The translations under genes and the position numbers were made by a program. From positions 18,389,690 through 18,453,689 of the forward strand of contig OZ025270.1 in the NCBI GenBank assembly GCA_964019165.1: a DNA stretch of 64,000 nt, read 5' to 3'. The notes below the pieces were generated by a model that saw nothing but the letters and a program-made list of their open reading frames with translations, was not told the origin of the DNA and ran no database searches. Numbering within the stretch: position 1 is the first letter of the stretch; the number at the start of each line of letters is the position of its first letter. This document shows, piece after piece, positions 12,396 to 28,622 of the stretch. Origin of the DNA: Mastigias papua (Eukaryota > Cnidaria > Scyphozoa > Rhizostomeae > Mastigiidae).

Positions 12396-12495
12396 TTCTG
12401 ATTGATTCTCTGAAAAAATGCAAGACAGCCACGCCCTTTCATGATGCCTCCATCTAGAGAGCCCCTTAGTTAACAATGTTAGAAATCACGCCGAA

Positions 12496-12774
12496 GGGAG
12501 CGGTCATTATTTATGGCCGGTGTGGGGACTGAGGAAAGTACTATGTGCCTTCAAAAAAATTTACTCCACTATTTGCTTAAGTCAAATTTTCTTTACCCCA
12601 TCGAAGGAAAACTGTAAAGTTAGGCTTCTTTAGCGCTTAGATATGGTGCATGCTTTTACACTACCCCTATGTTAAAAAATTATTCTACTACCCTACCTAA
12701 CACAGCCTATTTTTTCAGTCACCCCATCATTTTATCTTCAGTCCCCAACCCGGTCATAAATAATGACCTCTCCC
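12496..12774. mobile_element. Short TIR element upstream of the K2P gene
   Basis: The left arm starting gggagcggtcattatttatg (12496) and the right arm ending cataaataatgacctctccc (12774) are inverted copies. The similarity continues inward for about 40 bp (a GTGGGGACTGA-type block on both arms). No ORF. Target duplication is not clear. Confidence 0.6.
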
Positions 12775-13360
12775 TAAGTTTAGCCTATGGCCAAAGTTTC
12801 AACTTGTTAATCTCCATTCAGTAGTGTATCCCTACTTATTTAGCAACTGAACTCACAAATGAGTCCCTAATTGGACCATTTTCAAAACGACGCCATCTAG
12901 AATCGCGTTCAAAAATAACCCATTTTTTGATACCCGACTGAATTTTTACTGACTGCTATTAAATCATTAATTTATTTGTTACAGTCCTTGTTGTAAATAT
13001 TGAGTAAACTAAAAAAGTAAAGATACATTTCAAAAAATGTGAAGATTAATGGGACTACCCCTCAAACATTTTCCGATACCTATAGGAGGGGGTTAGGACC
13101 TGTGCTTTCTTGAGCTCCCCAGGACGCCAACCATGTGATTGTCTTTGCCTAATATAATATTGATAAAAATCTTATGAGCTATCTCTCAATAGATTTGTGA
13201 TGAATATTTACAAATAATGAATAATGAATGAATAAATTAATAATTGCTGTTCTGGTGGTACATTCAGTCTACACAAAACTTGAACGAAAATTCTTGATAC
13301 CAGTCAACTGTGTCCGTTAAAGTGTCTTGGATACATAAAAATAACTTGTTGGCATTTCAA

Positions 13361-14939
13361 ATGGAAAAGATAAGCCTAAAAGCTGTAATGCTACGATTGA
13401 AAGCATTACTTATTCGCTTGTCAGCTGTACTTTCATATAGTTTTCTTGGTGCAGTTGTGTTCTACTTCATTGAGCAATCAAATGAAGAACATCCTCAAAC
13501 AAAGACAAACTTTACTTCTGCACTTAGTAGTATAAAATGGCGACTACATGAAAACACTTCTAGAGCTGAACTACATCAGCTTTCGAGAGAATTGTACAAC
13601 TTAGCCAATACAGTTAATGAAAAGAACCAAATCAAAATGGATACAACTGATGAATACTTCACATGGGTGTACTTCTGCTTAACCACAATGATGACTATTG
13701 GTAACTGCATTCAATTATTTATCAACTCAGTGTTATTATATTAATTCATGCAAAGATTTCCTAATTTCACCTAATTTCTTATAAGCTTTGATTAAACACC
13801 TCTTTCATAGAGGTGACAATAACGCTGCTTTCTCTGACACTTTTTAATATACTGCTTATGAGTTGCCGTAACAGGAGCCTATCAAAAGACGTTCATGGAA
13901 TATAATTTATTTTGATAGGGAGAAAGGTGCACTAACTCTTTGTGAAGCTCAATTTCTTACGTTTGGTCTCTCTTTATAAAATCAAAGATGTGCCATTTCT
14001 GATTTGCACTATCTCAAATATCCCTTGTTTCCTTTGCCTTCCTCTATATATCAATGTCAAACAGTTTTGTTTTAGTTCTCAGATACAGTAAAATTTCTTA
14101 TTTCCTTTCACTATTCCTTGGAGTAGACACAGGCAGTACTCCACAAAATAAAAAGTGGGGCTAGATAAAAAATTGGGGGCTACAAACAAAACACTTGCAT
14201 GATAACGGCTAGAAATATCACTGGCTAGCAAAAAGTTGGGGGAGGGGCTGCTGCTCGAGACAGTGTTTAGATGGCACTGTATAATTAAAGGAGGATTACT
14301 CTTCATCTAGTTCAAGTTTTGCTTTTTCTTTAAAGCATTGTCAACATAAACGGTGATAAAGCAACTTTAATTGAACAATTGAATTGACTAATTTTGACAT
14401 TATTTACAGGATACGGTGATATCACTCCTAAGACAAATGAAGGAAAATTATTTCTAATCATATATGGCGCACCGGGTATTGCATTGATGATTATACTGTT
14501 AGCATTTTCTGCTCAACTTCAGACATCGTTAATTCAAATGTTGGTCAAGAAGATGAATAGATTCAAAAAGAGGCCTAACAGCAACAGTGGAATCTCTAAA
14601 CATGACGATCTTAGAGTTTTCATTCTCTCTCTGTTTTTTCTCATTCCCGTTGAGATTATTGGTGTACTGTCTGTTTGGCGCAGAACCAATTGGTCAGCTA
14701 TCGACTGTTTGTATTTTTGGTTTTGCACAGTGACAACAATTGGTTTTGGTGACTTGGTTGTATCACACCATAAACCCAGTAACATAGTACCCTGGTTATT
14801 GATGAAGACTCTTACTTTAGCAACGATGGCAGGTGTAGTCAATTCTTTAGCTGTGATACTGCAAAAGAGGAAAAAGATAAAATTGCGACGACATAAAAAA
14901 AGATGTGTCGACAATGGAAATGATATTGAATTGAGTTAA
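13361..14939 (+). CDS. Two-pore-domain potassium (K2P) channel, 289 aa
   Basis: Plasma-membrane leak K+ channel subunit; functional K2Ps are dimers giving four pore loops. Two exons: 13361-13700 and 14410-14939. The junction splits the glycine codon of the first selectivity filter. The architecture is complete: TM1 about 14-38, an extracellular cap helix about 55-95 with N-glycosylation sequons at 50 and 65, pore 1 with TTMMTIGYGD (filter 113-117), TM2 about 126-150, a basic cytoplasmic loop, TM3 about 181-203, pore 2 with TVTTIGFGD (filter 224-228), TM4 about 240-264, then a short Lys/Arg-rich tail (266-279). The start is the first ATG in the frame; upstream codons are non-ATG. At 289 aa it is at the short end of the family because the C-terminal regulatory tail is brief. 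The K2P subfamily is not assigned. An ORF on the opposite strand of exon 2 is a shadow. Confidence 0.93.
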
Positions 14940-17363
14940 CTGTGCTTTTGAGCGAAACTTCAAAGAAAGGCCTGTATTTCATGTCATGTTTTCAAGCATC
15001 GAGCCTAAACGCTTGAAGAGGTCTAAACAGCTGAAGAAATGTTCAAAGCATGCTTGCTCGACTATCATCTTCAATTCCTTGGCGTTTGTAGAGAGTTAAG
15101 ATGATTGAAGGCTATAGGCAGGGTTGGCGGAGCGACATTTTTGGTAGGGGCTACAGTTCCACAGCTCCTTCACCCATGACAGGACTTCAGTTTTTGAGAA
15201 ACTACATGAACATGCAGGAATGGAGATCGTGGATGTTGGAATAAAGTTTCAAATTGTATTTGTCAGACTATCAAATTTTTACGGTACAAACTTTTCTGTT
15301 CCTTCGATAACGAGTACTAAGGTACACTTTCTATTAAAAATGGAGGGGCTACAGTCAAAGGATCCGCCATCCATAACAGGACTTCAGTTTTGAGAAATTA
15401 CATGAATATTCGAGAGTAACGATTCTGGATTTTTGAGATGAAGTTTAACTTTGCATTTGCCAGACCTTTAAATATTTATTGTAAAAACTTTTATATTTCT
15501 TTAATAATAATGAGTTTGTGATAAATTGCGTTTAGTTACTTCTCACATCAACCGCCATTAAATGCTAGTACTTTTTACTAAATAGTTACTCTTGCTTCAT
15601 AAATTATTTCGTAATCAATTTTTATTGTAGACAAACTCATTTACTGCTGAGCATAGATTCACCATATAATTCTATAAATGATACATGATGGTGTAATCTG
15701 TAATTAATTATCACAATTGCAAAGTTTTCCACAGTTGTGTTCAAAGAGCAAGTCTCATAGCAAAAGATGGTCATCTCTGCACTGTGCTATATTTCAGCAT
15801 TTCGTATGATGAACAACACTTTGATGCCAAGCAATAATTATTAGATTTTAAACAACTCTCACAATCAATAATACAGGTGATAATATATACGCAGTTACAA
15901 TATTAATTTGATATTAATGGATTAAGTATATCATATCGCTTAATACTCACATTATCGATAAAGTTAAATTGGCAGAAGTGAAGTTGGAAATCCCATTTTG
16001 TCTCTATATTTGCCAAATCATCAGTGCTACATTTTGCTATGTTAAAATCAGTTACTAAAATCACTTACAATCATATCTATGACAGCACATTTCTAAAGAA
16101 TCTATTCTTTTAATTTAGATAGGAATAAATCATGAATAGTTAGGAGTATTGTTCGAGAGGGAAATTGCTAAAGATCGCTAATAAATAAAATTTAATGAGT
16201 AATGAATTAAAAAGGCTTTGAGGAAAACAGCGTTTTAGTAATGCACTGTACTATACCTAAACCGTACGTCAAGCAAGCAACGGAAAAACTGAATTATTCC
16301 CTTGAACTGGAAATATACTTTATAAGAATAAAAAGGTAAGTCACAGTGGCGGATTCAGACTAAAATCTGACAGGGGCTAAACATCATGAGTGCGTGCACG
16401 GTGGGCACGATGGGCGTGGTCAGTATGGAAGTAGGCTTTATGCAATGAAAGTATAGAGGGAAATATTTGATGATCAGTCAGACTTATGTGCTGCAAAGTT
16501 TACCAGCCCTGTTCCACCAATTCACCAAAAGATCTGGACGATGCTCAGTACCTGAAGTGATGGTTCAGCTTCTCTGTTTTTAGCTCAAAATTCAGAATAG
16601 CAAATCATTTTCAAATCTACAACATTCTCAGGCGCGGAACTAGCCAAAAATCTGATTTATGCTAAAAGGGCGTGGTCAATGATTTAGGGTGTGGCCATGA
16701 ATGCAAGGGTGTGACGAGATAGTCTTAAATAGAGTATACTTTTTTCTATCTATTTTAGCTCTAAAACTGTGTTGAATAGCTTTGTCCTCCCGGCATAGCA
16801 TTTGACATAAGGGATTCTGGGTTGCATCACTAGAATATACAAAAAATAGTACCTGGTAGTAGGATGAGGGTCTTAAATGCTTCACATCTTACAGCTATAG
16901 ATCAAGAATCAACAATATTGATACTAGGCATTGCAAAACACAATAACATTATTAACCAATACATAATTCTATAAAGACATGGCGTCCTTCCAACCTAGAT
17001 ACAAACAAAATAATTTACCATATTACTTATTAATTTTACTTGTCCATCATACTAAAACCAAAATCCAAATCACACTAGGACACAACATTACCGCTTAAGA
17101 ACTTTGACTTGCAATGCAACAAAGCTGCATTCGGTTAATTTTGTGTCATGGTAAAAGCAATATTCAATTTTACATGTACTGTATGTTTGCAGCACTTTCA
17201 AAAGCTTGGCCCCAGACATCAATGAGGTCCCTTATTACACTTGTCCTCCTAGCTATGATTCCTTAGAGGAGGCTATGATTCGAAAGGTATGCCAACACTA
17301 GCACACTGCTCTGTATCATTTTCAAATAATCGAAATCTACAAAGAAGTATTTAATGACTTTAA
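14940..17363. other. Intergenic, repeat-bearing, no gene recognised
   Basis: Starts with the probable K2P 3' UTR. It contains the duplicated block at 15160-15510 and a degenerate repeat near 16345-16480 beginning gtggcggattcagact, with repeated 'gggcgtggtca' phrases at 16414 and 16668. No protein-coding exon was recognised. Confidence 0.45.
15160..15510. repeat. Two diverged direct copies of a ~190-bp repeat
   Basis: Copy 1 (about 15170-15300) and copy 2 (about 15370-15495) share in order caggacttcagttttgaga, then aactacatgaa / aattacatgaa, then a 'ttcaaattgtatttgtcagac' versus 'ttaactttgcatttgccagac' block, then a 'gtacaaacttttctgttcctt' versus 'gtaaaaacttttatatttctt' block. Each is preceded by a 'ggggctacag' phrase. 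It looks like an old interspersed repeat in tandem; no ORF. Confidence 0.6.
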
Positions 17364-18011
17364 GGGGTCAGTCATTGATAACTCTGGGTACCGGAGCGGG
17401 TTAGAATGTAAAAAGTGGTCAAACATTATATACCCATTGCAATTTTGTTCAAAAATTTTCACATACCATTGAGAAATAAATAAAACGTTTTAAACCTCAG
17501 TTGCTACCTGTCCTATAACTGTAAGAATTTCAGGGTAGACTTTTAAAGTAGGAATTTCCACTGTTGCCTTCTTGAAAAGATCACAGATAGAAAATATGTT
17601 CTGCAAAATTACTTGCTGGAAAATACTAAAAGAAAGACCTTTGTACAGGAGGGAATGTTATTCTTTGTGAGAAACGTTTTCATGAAAAAGTTGACTTAAG
17701 CGTGAAACTTCATTTGAACAAACCGCTGTGATGAATGCTAATAAGAGCACTGCAATAACACTGTATACCACATAAAATTTAAATGAGAGAAAAATTGCTA
17801 TTAAAGAAACTTTGACAACTAGATGCGCATAAATTCGGTAGTCAATAGGCTTCTGCAAATCATTGAGCTGATTTTCTGAAGATTTTTTTAGGATTCGTAC
17901 CCCTCTAAATTCTCCAAATTATTCCATGCCCTCAACTGTCCTAGAAAAAGTTTTCATACCCTCCCCAATCCTAACCCGCCCCGGTACCTAGAGTTATAAA
18001 TGGCTGACCCC
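17364..18011. mobile_element. TIR element with TAA target duplication (648 bp)
   Basis: The left arm ggggtcagtcattgataact (17364) and the inverse of the right arm ggggtcagccatttataact (ending 18011) match over about 40 bp, including a ctctRGGTACCGGRGCGGG block. TAA flanks both sides (17361-17363, 18012-18014), a 3-bp duplication as in PIF/Harbinger or similar groups. The interior has no transposase-like ORF. Confidence 0.7.
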
Positions 18012-18158
18012 TAATAGCTTATCCTTTTGCCTGACAAGAAATATTTGCTCTGGAAGTCTCAGAAACTGGGAACTACAGAGCAGGCCCGTTATAGGCAAGC
18101 AGACGTTTCCTGGAGAAGTGACTTTCCATGTTTGCGATAAAATCATGGAAAAAGTGTA

Positions 18159-18343
18159 CAGTCAACCTCGCATAATTCGGATCACACGGGGCTGCCTGAT
18201 TTTGTCCGGATTACAGAAAATCCGGATTACGTAGAAACTTTTTCAGTGTTGCACTTTAATAGGAAACTAATTGGACTTAGCAATTCTGTCCGGAATATAC
18301 AAAAATCCGGATAAAACCGATCCGAATTATGCAAGGTTGACTG
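18159..18343. mobile_element. Small pogo/Tigger-like MITE (185 bp)
   Basis: The ends cagtcaacctcgcataattc (18159) and, inverted, cagtcaaccttgcataattc (ending 18343) are flanked by TA on both sides (18157-18158, 18344-18345). A CAGT start, a CTCG-type block and a TA duplication are the pattern of pogo/Tigger-type Tc1/mariner elements. Two further 'tccggattac / tccggaat' motifs lie inside. Non-autonomous. Confidence 0.75.
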
Positions 18344-19555
18344 TATATCTCAGAGGGAAGCTTTTCTTTTTCCTATAATTGTAAAGCTTTGTCTTGTAAA
18401 AGCCGTCTTATATTTGAAAGGACTAAACTAGCAGTAATCGCCATTGTGGGGAACTGAGATATGACGGTGAAATGACTTCTATTTCTGTCAGCTGCAAATT
18501 AGCTATGTCAAGCTAATTACGTAATGTCTGAGAGATTATTTTGGACATGAATGCTAGAGACAGATCTCTCTTTCTCACTTTAACAGTAGCTCCTCAAAGC
18601 GTCGTTGCATATTGCATTTCCAGCCCGTGAATTTCGTTCCACTTATTATTCATTATATTGTCAGCAGCAGTCAGCGTCAACTTTCATTCGATGGTCAATC
18701 TTCAGCAGAAGTCAGCTCTTGTTTTGATTGGGTAGATTTGAACTGACTACAGCTCCCGCCAGAGCTGATGCTGCTCGGAATGAGCCACGATTGACCAATA
18801 CATCGCTGATTCTCAATAACGCTGTCATAAAAGGCAGACTACGTAATGTCGGCTTACTCCAGCTCCAGCGTAAGCTATGTACAGAGCAAGTGGGAAAGAA
18901 CTGTGTGTTTACTTAGACTTACGACTAATTCGTGTATGAAGAAATGTACTTTACATGGTATTTTGAACCAAGCCCATAGAGCAAGAAGGATAGTTATGTA
19001 TGCAGGGATAATCATTACGTCACAAATGTAAAATCTGACTTCAGCTCTAGCATACTTCGCTGTAGTCTGGATCCGCGCCTGATCCTGTATCTAAATAGGC
19101 TTGAAATGTACAATGTCGATTCGATCAACCGACCGCGCAGAACAACTAGATCTAAAAGCTCCAATTAGTTTGCTACTGTAACGAAACATATCGTGTGACA
19201 GTGATGCAAAACATATCATGGCAATCATTATACTTAGAAGAATGGTCTTTTTGCTTGTGTACATGCCAACTACACGATATACAGTGTTTAATGCTATCGA
19301 CTTCCTGGCACCCCATGGTGATTCTGTTAACACACTACGCATGGGTCACTGAGGCTGAAAGGAAGCAAACAACAAGTGGAGGTCCTTATCCAACACCGAA
19401 ATTTAATTTATGTACCGTGCAGGTATGTCGAACCAACTCGATTTGGAGACTTTAGGCTTTTCAGATACAGTACAAACAACTGATTCGACTCAAGCAATGA
19501 CGTGTAGACTAGTCATGAGAGTCCCTCACTGCCAACAACAAAATCATGATTTAAA

Positions 19556-19936
19556 GACAAAAGATATTCCGAGCCCCCTTGGTCTGTAGAATACTCAAAT
19601 TGACCTGGGCTCAAAGCGTCCATGAGCAATTTACTGGCAGCACGTGACTACAGAAATCGTTTAGTATCCAACCATCTGTTAGCATCTCGATCACAAAACA
19701 ATCAATATTCCGAGCCCCCTCGCCCGTAGAATACACTGTTAAAACACTTTGCATTTTACCGACCAGGGCGCTCGAAATATTAATTGTCTTGTGATCAAGA
19801 TACTTGCAAACGATTGGACACTGGATGACTTGCTGCATCAAGTGCAGCCAGTAAATCTGTCGCGACGAGGCTTTAAGCCCTGGTCAAATTAAGTATTCTA
19901 TAGACCACGTGCACTCGGAATATCCATTGTCTCTTG
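19556..19936. mobile_element. Foldback element with imperfect inverted arms
   Basis: The left arm contains agacaaaagatattccgag, then ggtctgtagaatactcaaat and tgacctgggct. The right arm, read in inverse, gives agacaatggatattccgag, then ggtctatagaatacttaatt and tgaccagggct. A third, diverged copy of the arm sits in the middle (19708-19780). No coding potential; exact ends uncertain. Confidence 0.6.
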
Positions 19937-20050
19937 ATGGAGATCCTGGCTGAAGATTGGACACCTAATACATATTTTGGTCAATGGTAGTCAGCAAAAT
20001 ACATACAGACGCTCTGCTGACATTTGTTTTTCTACATGGAAGGCTTGTTA

Positions 20051-21053
20051 CGTGGCGTTTACACTAGAGATATTTCTCCGGATAAATATTTTTCCGCATA
20101 AATATTTATGCGGATAGGCCTTCCGTCTACACATGAAACATTTCTCCGGAGAAATATTTATTCGCTTTGCCGTATAAATTTTTATCCTGATACGCAAGAG
20201 TATAAATATTTCTCCGGAAGAATTTTTTAAAGTGTAAACGTATTTATCCGCATAAATATTTATGCTGATTCAATAGGAGGCTATCTTTTCTGTACTTGAG
20301 GTCAATACAGCATGACATGATATTTGAAAACTGGCGCAAAATTCTTCCTACGATTTGATGTTGTCGTCATTCCAACAGTTGTTATCATGGATAATGTGCA
20401 TGAAATCAAATTGTTATGTGTGATTTCTCTATTGTCGTCTTTGGCAGCTGTAGCTAGACTAAATACCTTGCTAGCTGTGATTTTTGAAAGAAAACATAGG
20501 CTGAAGATGAGAAATTTGACAATTTTTGGGATTATCTTCTCCCTTGTTATTACTGATGGGTCAGTGTAATGTGGATATTCTTCTGGGTCAATTTCATCTC
20601 TCTCCTTAGGGTACCGTGATTGCAGCCTTTCACAGATATCATCATATTTTGATTTAACTGTTTCCCAATCTAGGCCCAATGCAGCTTTGCTGCTCTTATA
20701 ATCTATAATAACTTGTAACAGTAAAGCAGTTTCTTCATCCGTCCAAGATAGGTTTTTCTTAGTCGTCCTGCCACTTTTGGCTGATATATTTTCTATTTTT
20801 GACATAATGAAGTATTTAAAGAAATGGAAACATTCGCTGAACACTCTTCGTGTAACTCGTGTATTGAAAATCATGAATTTTCGCGCGCTTGCGCATGCTC
20901 AGTGAAGAATACTCGCTTATGATTTCTCTAGTGTAAACGGAAGGGCCAAGCGGAGAAATATTTATCCTGCATAGTGTAAACGCAACCTATCCGCATAAAC
21001 AGTTATCCGAATAAATATTTATCCGGAGAAATATATCTAGTGTAAACGCCACC
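20051..21053. mobile_element. Harbinger-like TIR transposon carrying a Myb/SANT-like ORF
   Basis: Left end cgtggcgtttacactagaga (20051) and inverse right end ggtggcgtttacactagata (ending 21053) match, and both are followed inward by tatttctccggataaatatt. TTA flanks both sides (20048-20050 and 21054-21056), the 3-bp TWA target typical of PIF/Harbinger. Inside are more copies of the subterminal palindrome ccgcataaatatttatgcgg and a minus-strand ORF with a Myb/SANT-like domain. PIF/Harbinger transposons encode a DDE nuclease plus a separate Myb-like DNA-binding protein. Only the second is present here, so the element is non-autonomous or trimmed. Confidence 0.75.
20302..20805 (-). CDS. Myb/SANT-like DNA-binding protein of the transposon
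   Basis: The ORF is open from an ATG at 20805 (MSKIENIS...), with a further in-frame ATG at 20874. Residues about 17-60 read as a trihelix/Myb-like domain: LSWTDEETALLLQVIIDYK followed by LDWETVKSKYDDICERLQ, with the spaced Trp residues of SANT folds and a charged helix after. This resembles the accessory Myb-like protein of Harbinger transposons, which in studied examples binds element ends. The C-terminal part after about residue 100 is not recognisable and runs into the left TIR region, so it may be altered or normally spliced. It is in no way linked to neighbouring host genes. Confidence 0.6.
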   Translation of the reverse strand: MSKIENISAKSGRTTKKNLSWTDEETALLLQVIIDYKSSKAALGLDWETVKSKYDDICERLQSRYPKERDEIDPEEYPHYTDPSVITREKIIPKIVKFLIFSLCFLSKITASKVFSLATAAKDDNREITHNNLISCTLSMITTVGMTTTSNRRKNFAPVFKYHVMLY

Positions 21054-21056
21054 TTA

Positions 21057-21819
21057 GAGTGAAAGAATATTATATTCCTAAACCTTGAAATCTGAGAGAG
21101 GCCGAAGCCCCTCTAGCCCCCGTCTGGATATGCCCCTGAGTGAGGGCTTGATAATCACTGATTATAAGAACTGTCTGTTTTCAGCTGTCCAGTTGAATCA
21201 AACTGTACCTATTCACATAAAAAAGACTTTTGAATGCGAACTAAACAAAAAGCACTTTACTTTAATAATCATAGCTTTTCCTGAAAGTGAATACTTATAA
21301 ATGCAATGTAAAATAACTAGTTTTTGTGTCAGAATCATAGAACACGTGTCTGAGTAGTTGATCAATAGTCTAGCATGGCTTTTCTAATAGGAAACTTTAC
21401 CCTGATTGAAGTGTATATCTTATTTTATAAGAAATACATCAGAGCTGAAAGTAAAAAGTTACTTCCTACAGATGTTTATCTTATATATTTTTTAGTTAAG
21501 ACCATCATTATTGATTGTCAATAATAGCAAACCAAAAATAAATCTTAATCGAAAAATTAAGACCCCAAGGCGTTATACATGTTTTGAGCTATCCACCGTC
21601 ACGGATTTTATTTTGTTAAGGGTTTCCCTTCAGCAGACCTAATGTCAAGAGGCGTGGTTCTATTCAACCAGTACGAAAGTTTGACTCAACCAGAACCATT
21701 GCGGAAGTTCGATAGATTTTGCTGACATGGCGAAAGCTACAATAAGCGCAGAGCACCATGGGAAATTTGAAGTCATTCCTTCGACAACAAACTAGTTGAG
21801 AAGCCATATTGACTTTAAG
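21057..21819. other. Upstream region of the scramblase gene
   Basis: No coding exon recognised. The last ~200 bp should hold the scramblase promoter and 5' UTR; no TATA box or other confident site was identified. A near-repeat of 'attcaaccagtacgaaagttt' / 'ctcaaccagaaccattgcgg' at 21662-21705 was noted but has no known meaning. Confidence 0.4.
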
Positions 21820-26520
<4,701 letters not shown>

Positions 26521-27503
26521 TTTCAGTCATTCACCTCTCATTGACTAATAGCCAGTGGCTTACCTTTGTACCACATGTTGAGCATGATTGCATTATCAAC
26601 TATTGACAGTTCTCTAGTAGGTTTTATCTTTTGTAACATAACGGACATATATTCTCCCAGTAGTAGTTTGATTCATTGTAATGCACATAATATTCATCTG
26701 TCTAATTCATAGGCAGAATTTCAGTAACATTTGATTGTATATTTTAAAAGTGATAGTAGATATTTGAAGTGGATTATGCTATAACAAAATACCTTATAAA
26801 TTTAGTTTAGGGAATATTATGATAACTATGCTAGACAAAGTTTGTTTTTCCATTAAGCTTTTTGCTGATTTTGTTTCACAGTCTTTCATATCAATGTTCA
26901 TCATATTGTACTAGATATATTTGTTTGATTTGGGAACTATTGCCGTCATTTATATGGTATGACAATTTCAAATATATAGTAGTGTCCAGAATTGTTCAAC
27001 CTTATATATAGCTCCTTATATGCATGCGTTTTGGAAGTACTTTCTGTCATTATGTTAATTTCATTCTATGAAAAGTAGCAAATGTACAGTTGAGGAGCTT
27101 TTTTAAACTACTTGTGTAAATGCACTATAAGTTGAAATCATTTGAATTATCTTAACAATGATCTCTATTGTTTTCTGCAAGTGATTGTTGTACCAAATCT
27201 TTCAATCAACACTTATGAAGAGCATAGCTTAGTTACTAAATAAACATTTATTCAAATAATATTAATGTAGAAGGCAATGTGCTTTAATCAAATGTTAATG
27301 TTTGATATTGTACAACAGTGCTAGTGTTATAAAAGCAGATCACGTGACTACCAATACCCGTGGTAGCAGCAGATATTGATTTTGATAAAAAAATAACTTT
27401 TAGAAGCAGACAAGAGAGTTATATCTGTTAACTTGCAAAGGAGTGGTACATAATTTTATGCGTGTCATCGTTTAATGTGATGATAATATGGTTGAAAATG
27501 TTA
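26521..27503. other. Scramblase 3' UTR and following intergenic DNA
   Basis: AT-rich, no ORF with recognisable content. The AATAAA at about 27239 is the best candidate polyA signal. Confidence 0.4.
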
Positions 27504-27914
27504 AGCCACGGCCAAACGATGCAACATTTCGTGCAACATTTGTTGCAGACCTGATGTTGCGTCATTTGGCTACCCCTGTTGCAGTGTGCAATATTTGCTG
27601 CATGATGTTGCATCACGTTTCAAAACTGTCAAAATTTTTGCACCGTACAGCGTAATATTGCATCATTTGGCCGGGTTTTGTAGCATTTTCTAAAAGTACG
27701 AATGCGCATAGCAGGTATTATAAACAAAAGAAGTCAAAAAATGCACATAGATACCATTGAAACACGATCTGTAACTTGATTTCAGTTCTCTGTTTAGTAA
27801 TGCTGACAAGTGCTGCATTTGAAACGCTACATCGTTAGGTCACCAATCAAAATTTACCTTTGCAACTTCACGCAACAAATGTTGCAAAAAATGCTGCATC
27901 GTTAGACCGGGGCT
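27504..27914. mobile_element. TIR element with GTTGCAACA-type subterminal repeats
   Basis: The left arm agccacggccaaacgatgca (27504) and the inverse right arm agccccggtctaacgatgca (ending 27914) match, followed on both arms by acatttgttgc-type strings. Repeated tgcaacat / atgttgc motifs fill both ends. No transposase ORF. Flanking duplication is not clear (tta / aaa). Confidence 0.65.
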
Positions 27915-28622
27915 AAATGGTTATGTCATCACGAAATTTTATATCCTGACATTTCAATGAGTGCATGCGGATTATTTGAAAACGACATCAAGAAGGTTTC
28001 TGAATTTAGAAATCACGATAATCGTAAATACCCCAGGGAGCAGTGACATGTCTGCATTCGTACGTCTTATTTCACCTTTTGTTGCAGAAATAAAGATTGG
28101 ACAGAGCCCGAACTTATATATTTTTAAACAATTAGACTTGTATATGACGCTTGTTTGCCATTACGTTACCCTCTACTTAGTTTTTCTTGACATTTTGACT
28201 TTTACATATATGTGATTGTAGTTATAAAGGAACCAGGCTCCTTATAAAAACTTGTAGGGCAGCTTTGATACAGGGCTGGTATCTACTCCAAAGAGAGTGA
28301 GACAGTAGCTAGTAATGTGTAAGATGTGCAATTTAAATGAAATTTTCATTGAAAAGTTCCAGCATCATCAGTAGCATTCCCAAGTTGCTCTGCAAGACGA
28401 ATTGGTCTCTTCTGTCTTCATTGTCTATTAAAATGCTATGGTTACTAAGAGGAACTGTCAATCAAGCGGCGGCAATAGTTCTTGGAAATTGTCAATTGTA
28501 AATATGTGAACACTCAATCTGTTGCGCAGTGCATTTCACCGCTCAGGTCTTGATTGCAGATTGCTTCAGGGGAATTTGTAGCAAGAGCGAAGGGGAAATC
28601 TTGGTGGTCACCTCGAGTCGAC
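27915..28622. other. Upstream region of the collagen-TNF gene
   Basis: No coding exon recognised. It should contain the promoter and 5' UTR of the ligand gene. ORFs overlapping 28514-28729 are shadows of its first exon. Confidence 0.4.

Noticed and set aside
14534..14914. 126-codon minus-strand ORF
   Set aside because: Lies wholly inside K2P exon 2 on the other strand; the plus strand has full channel motifs, so this is a shadow.
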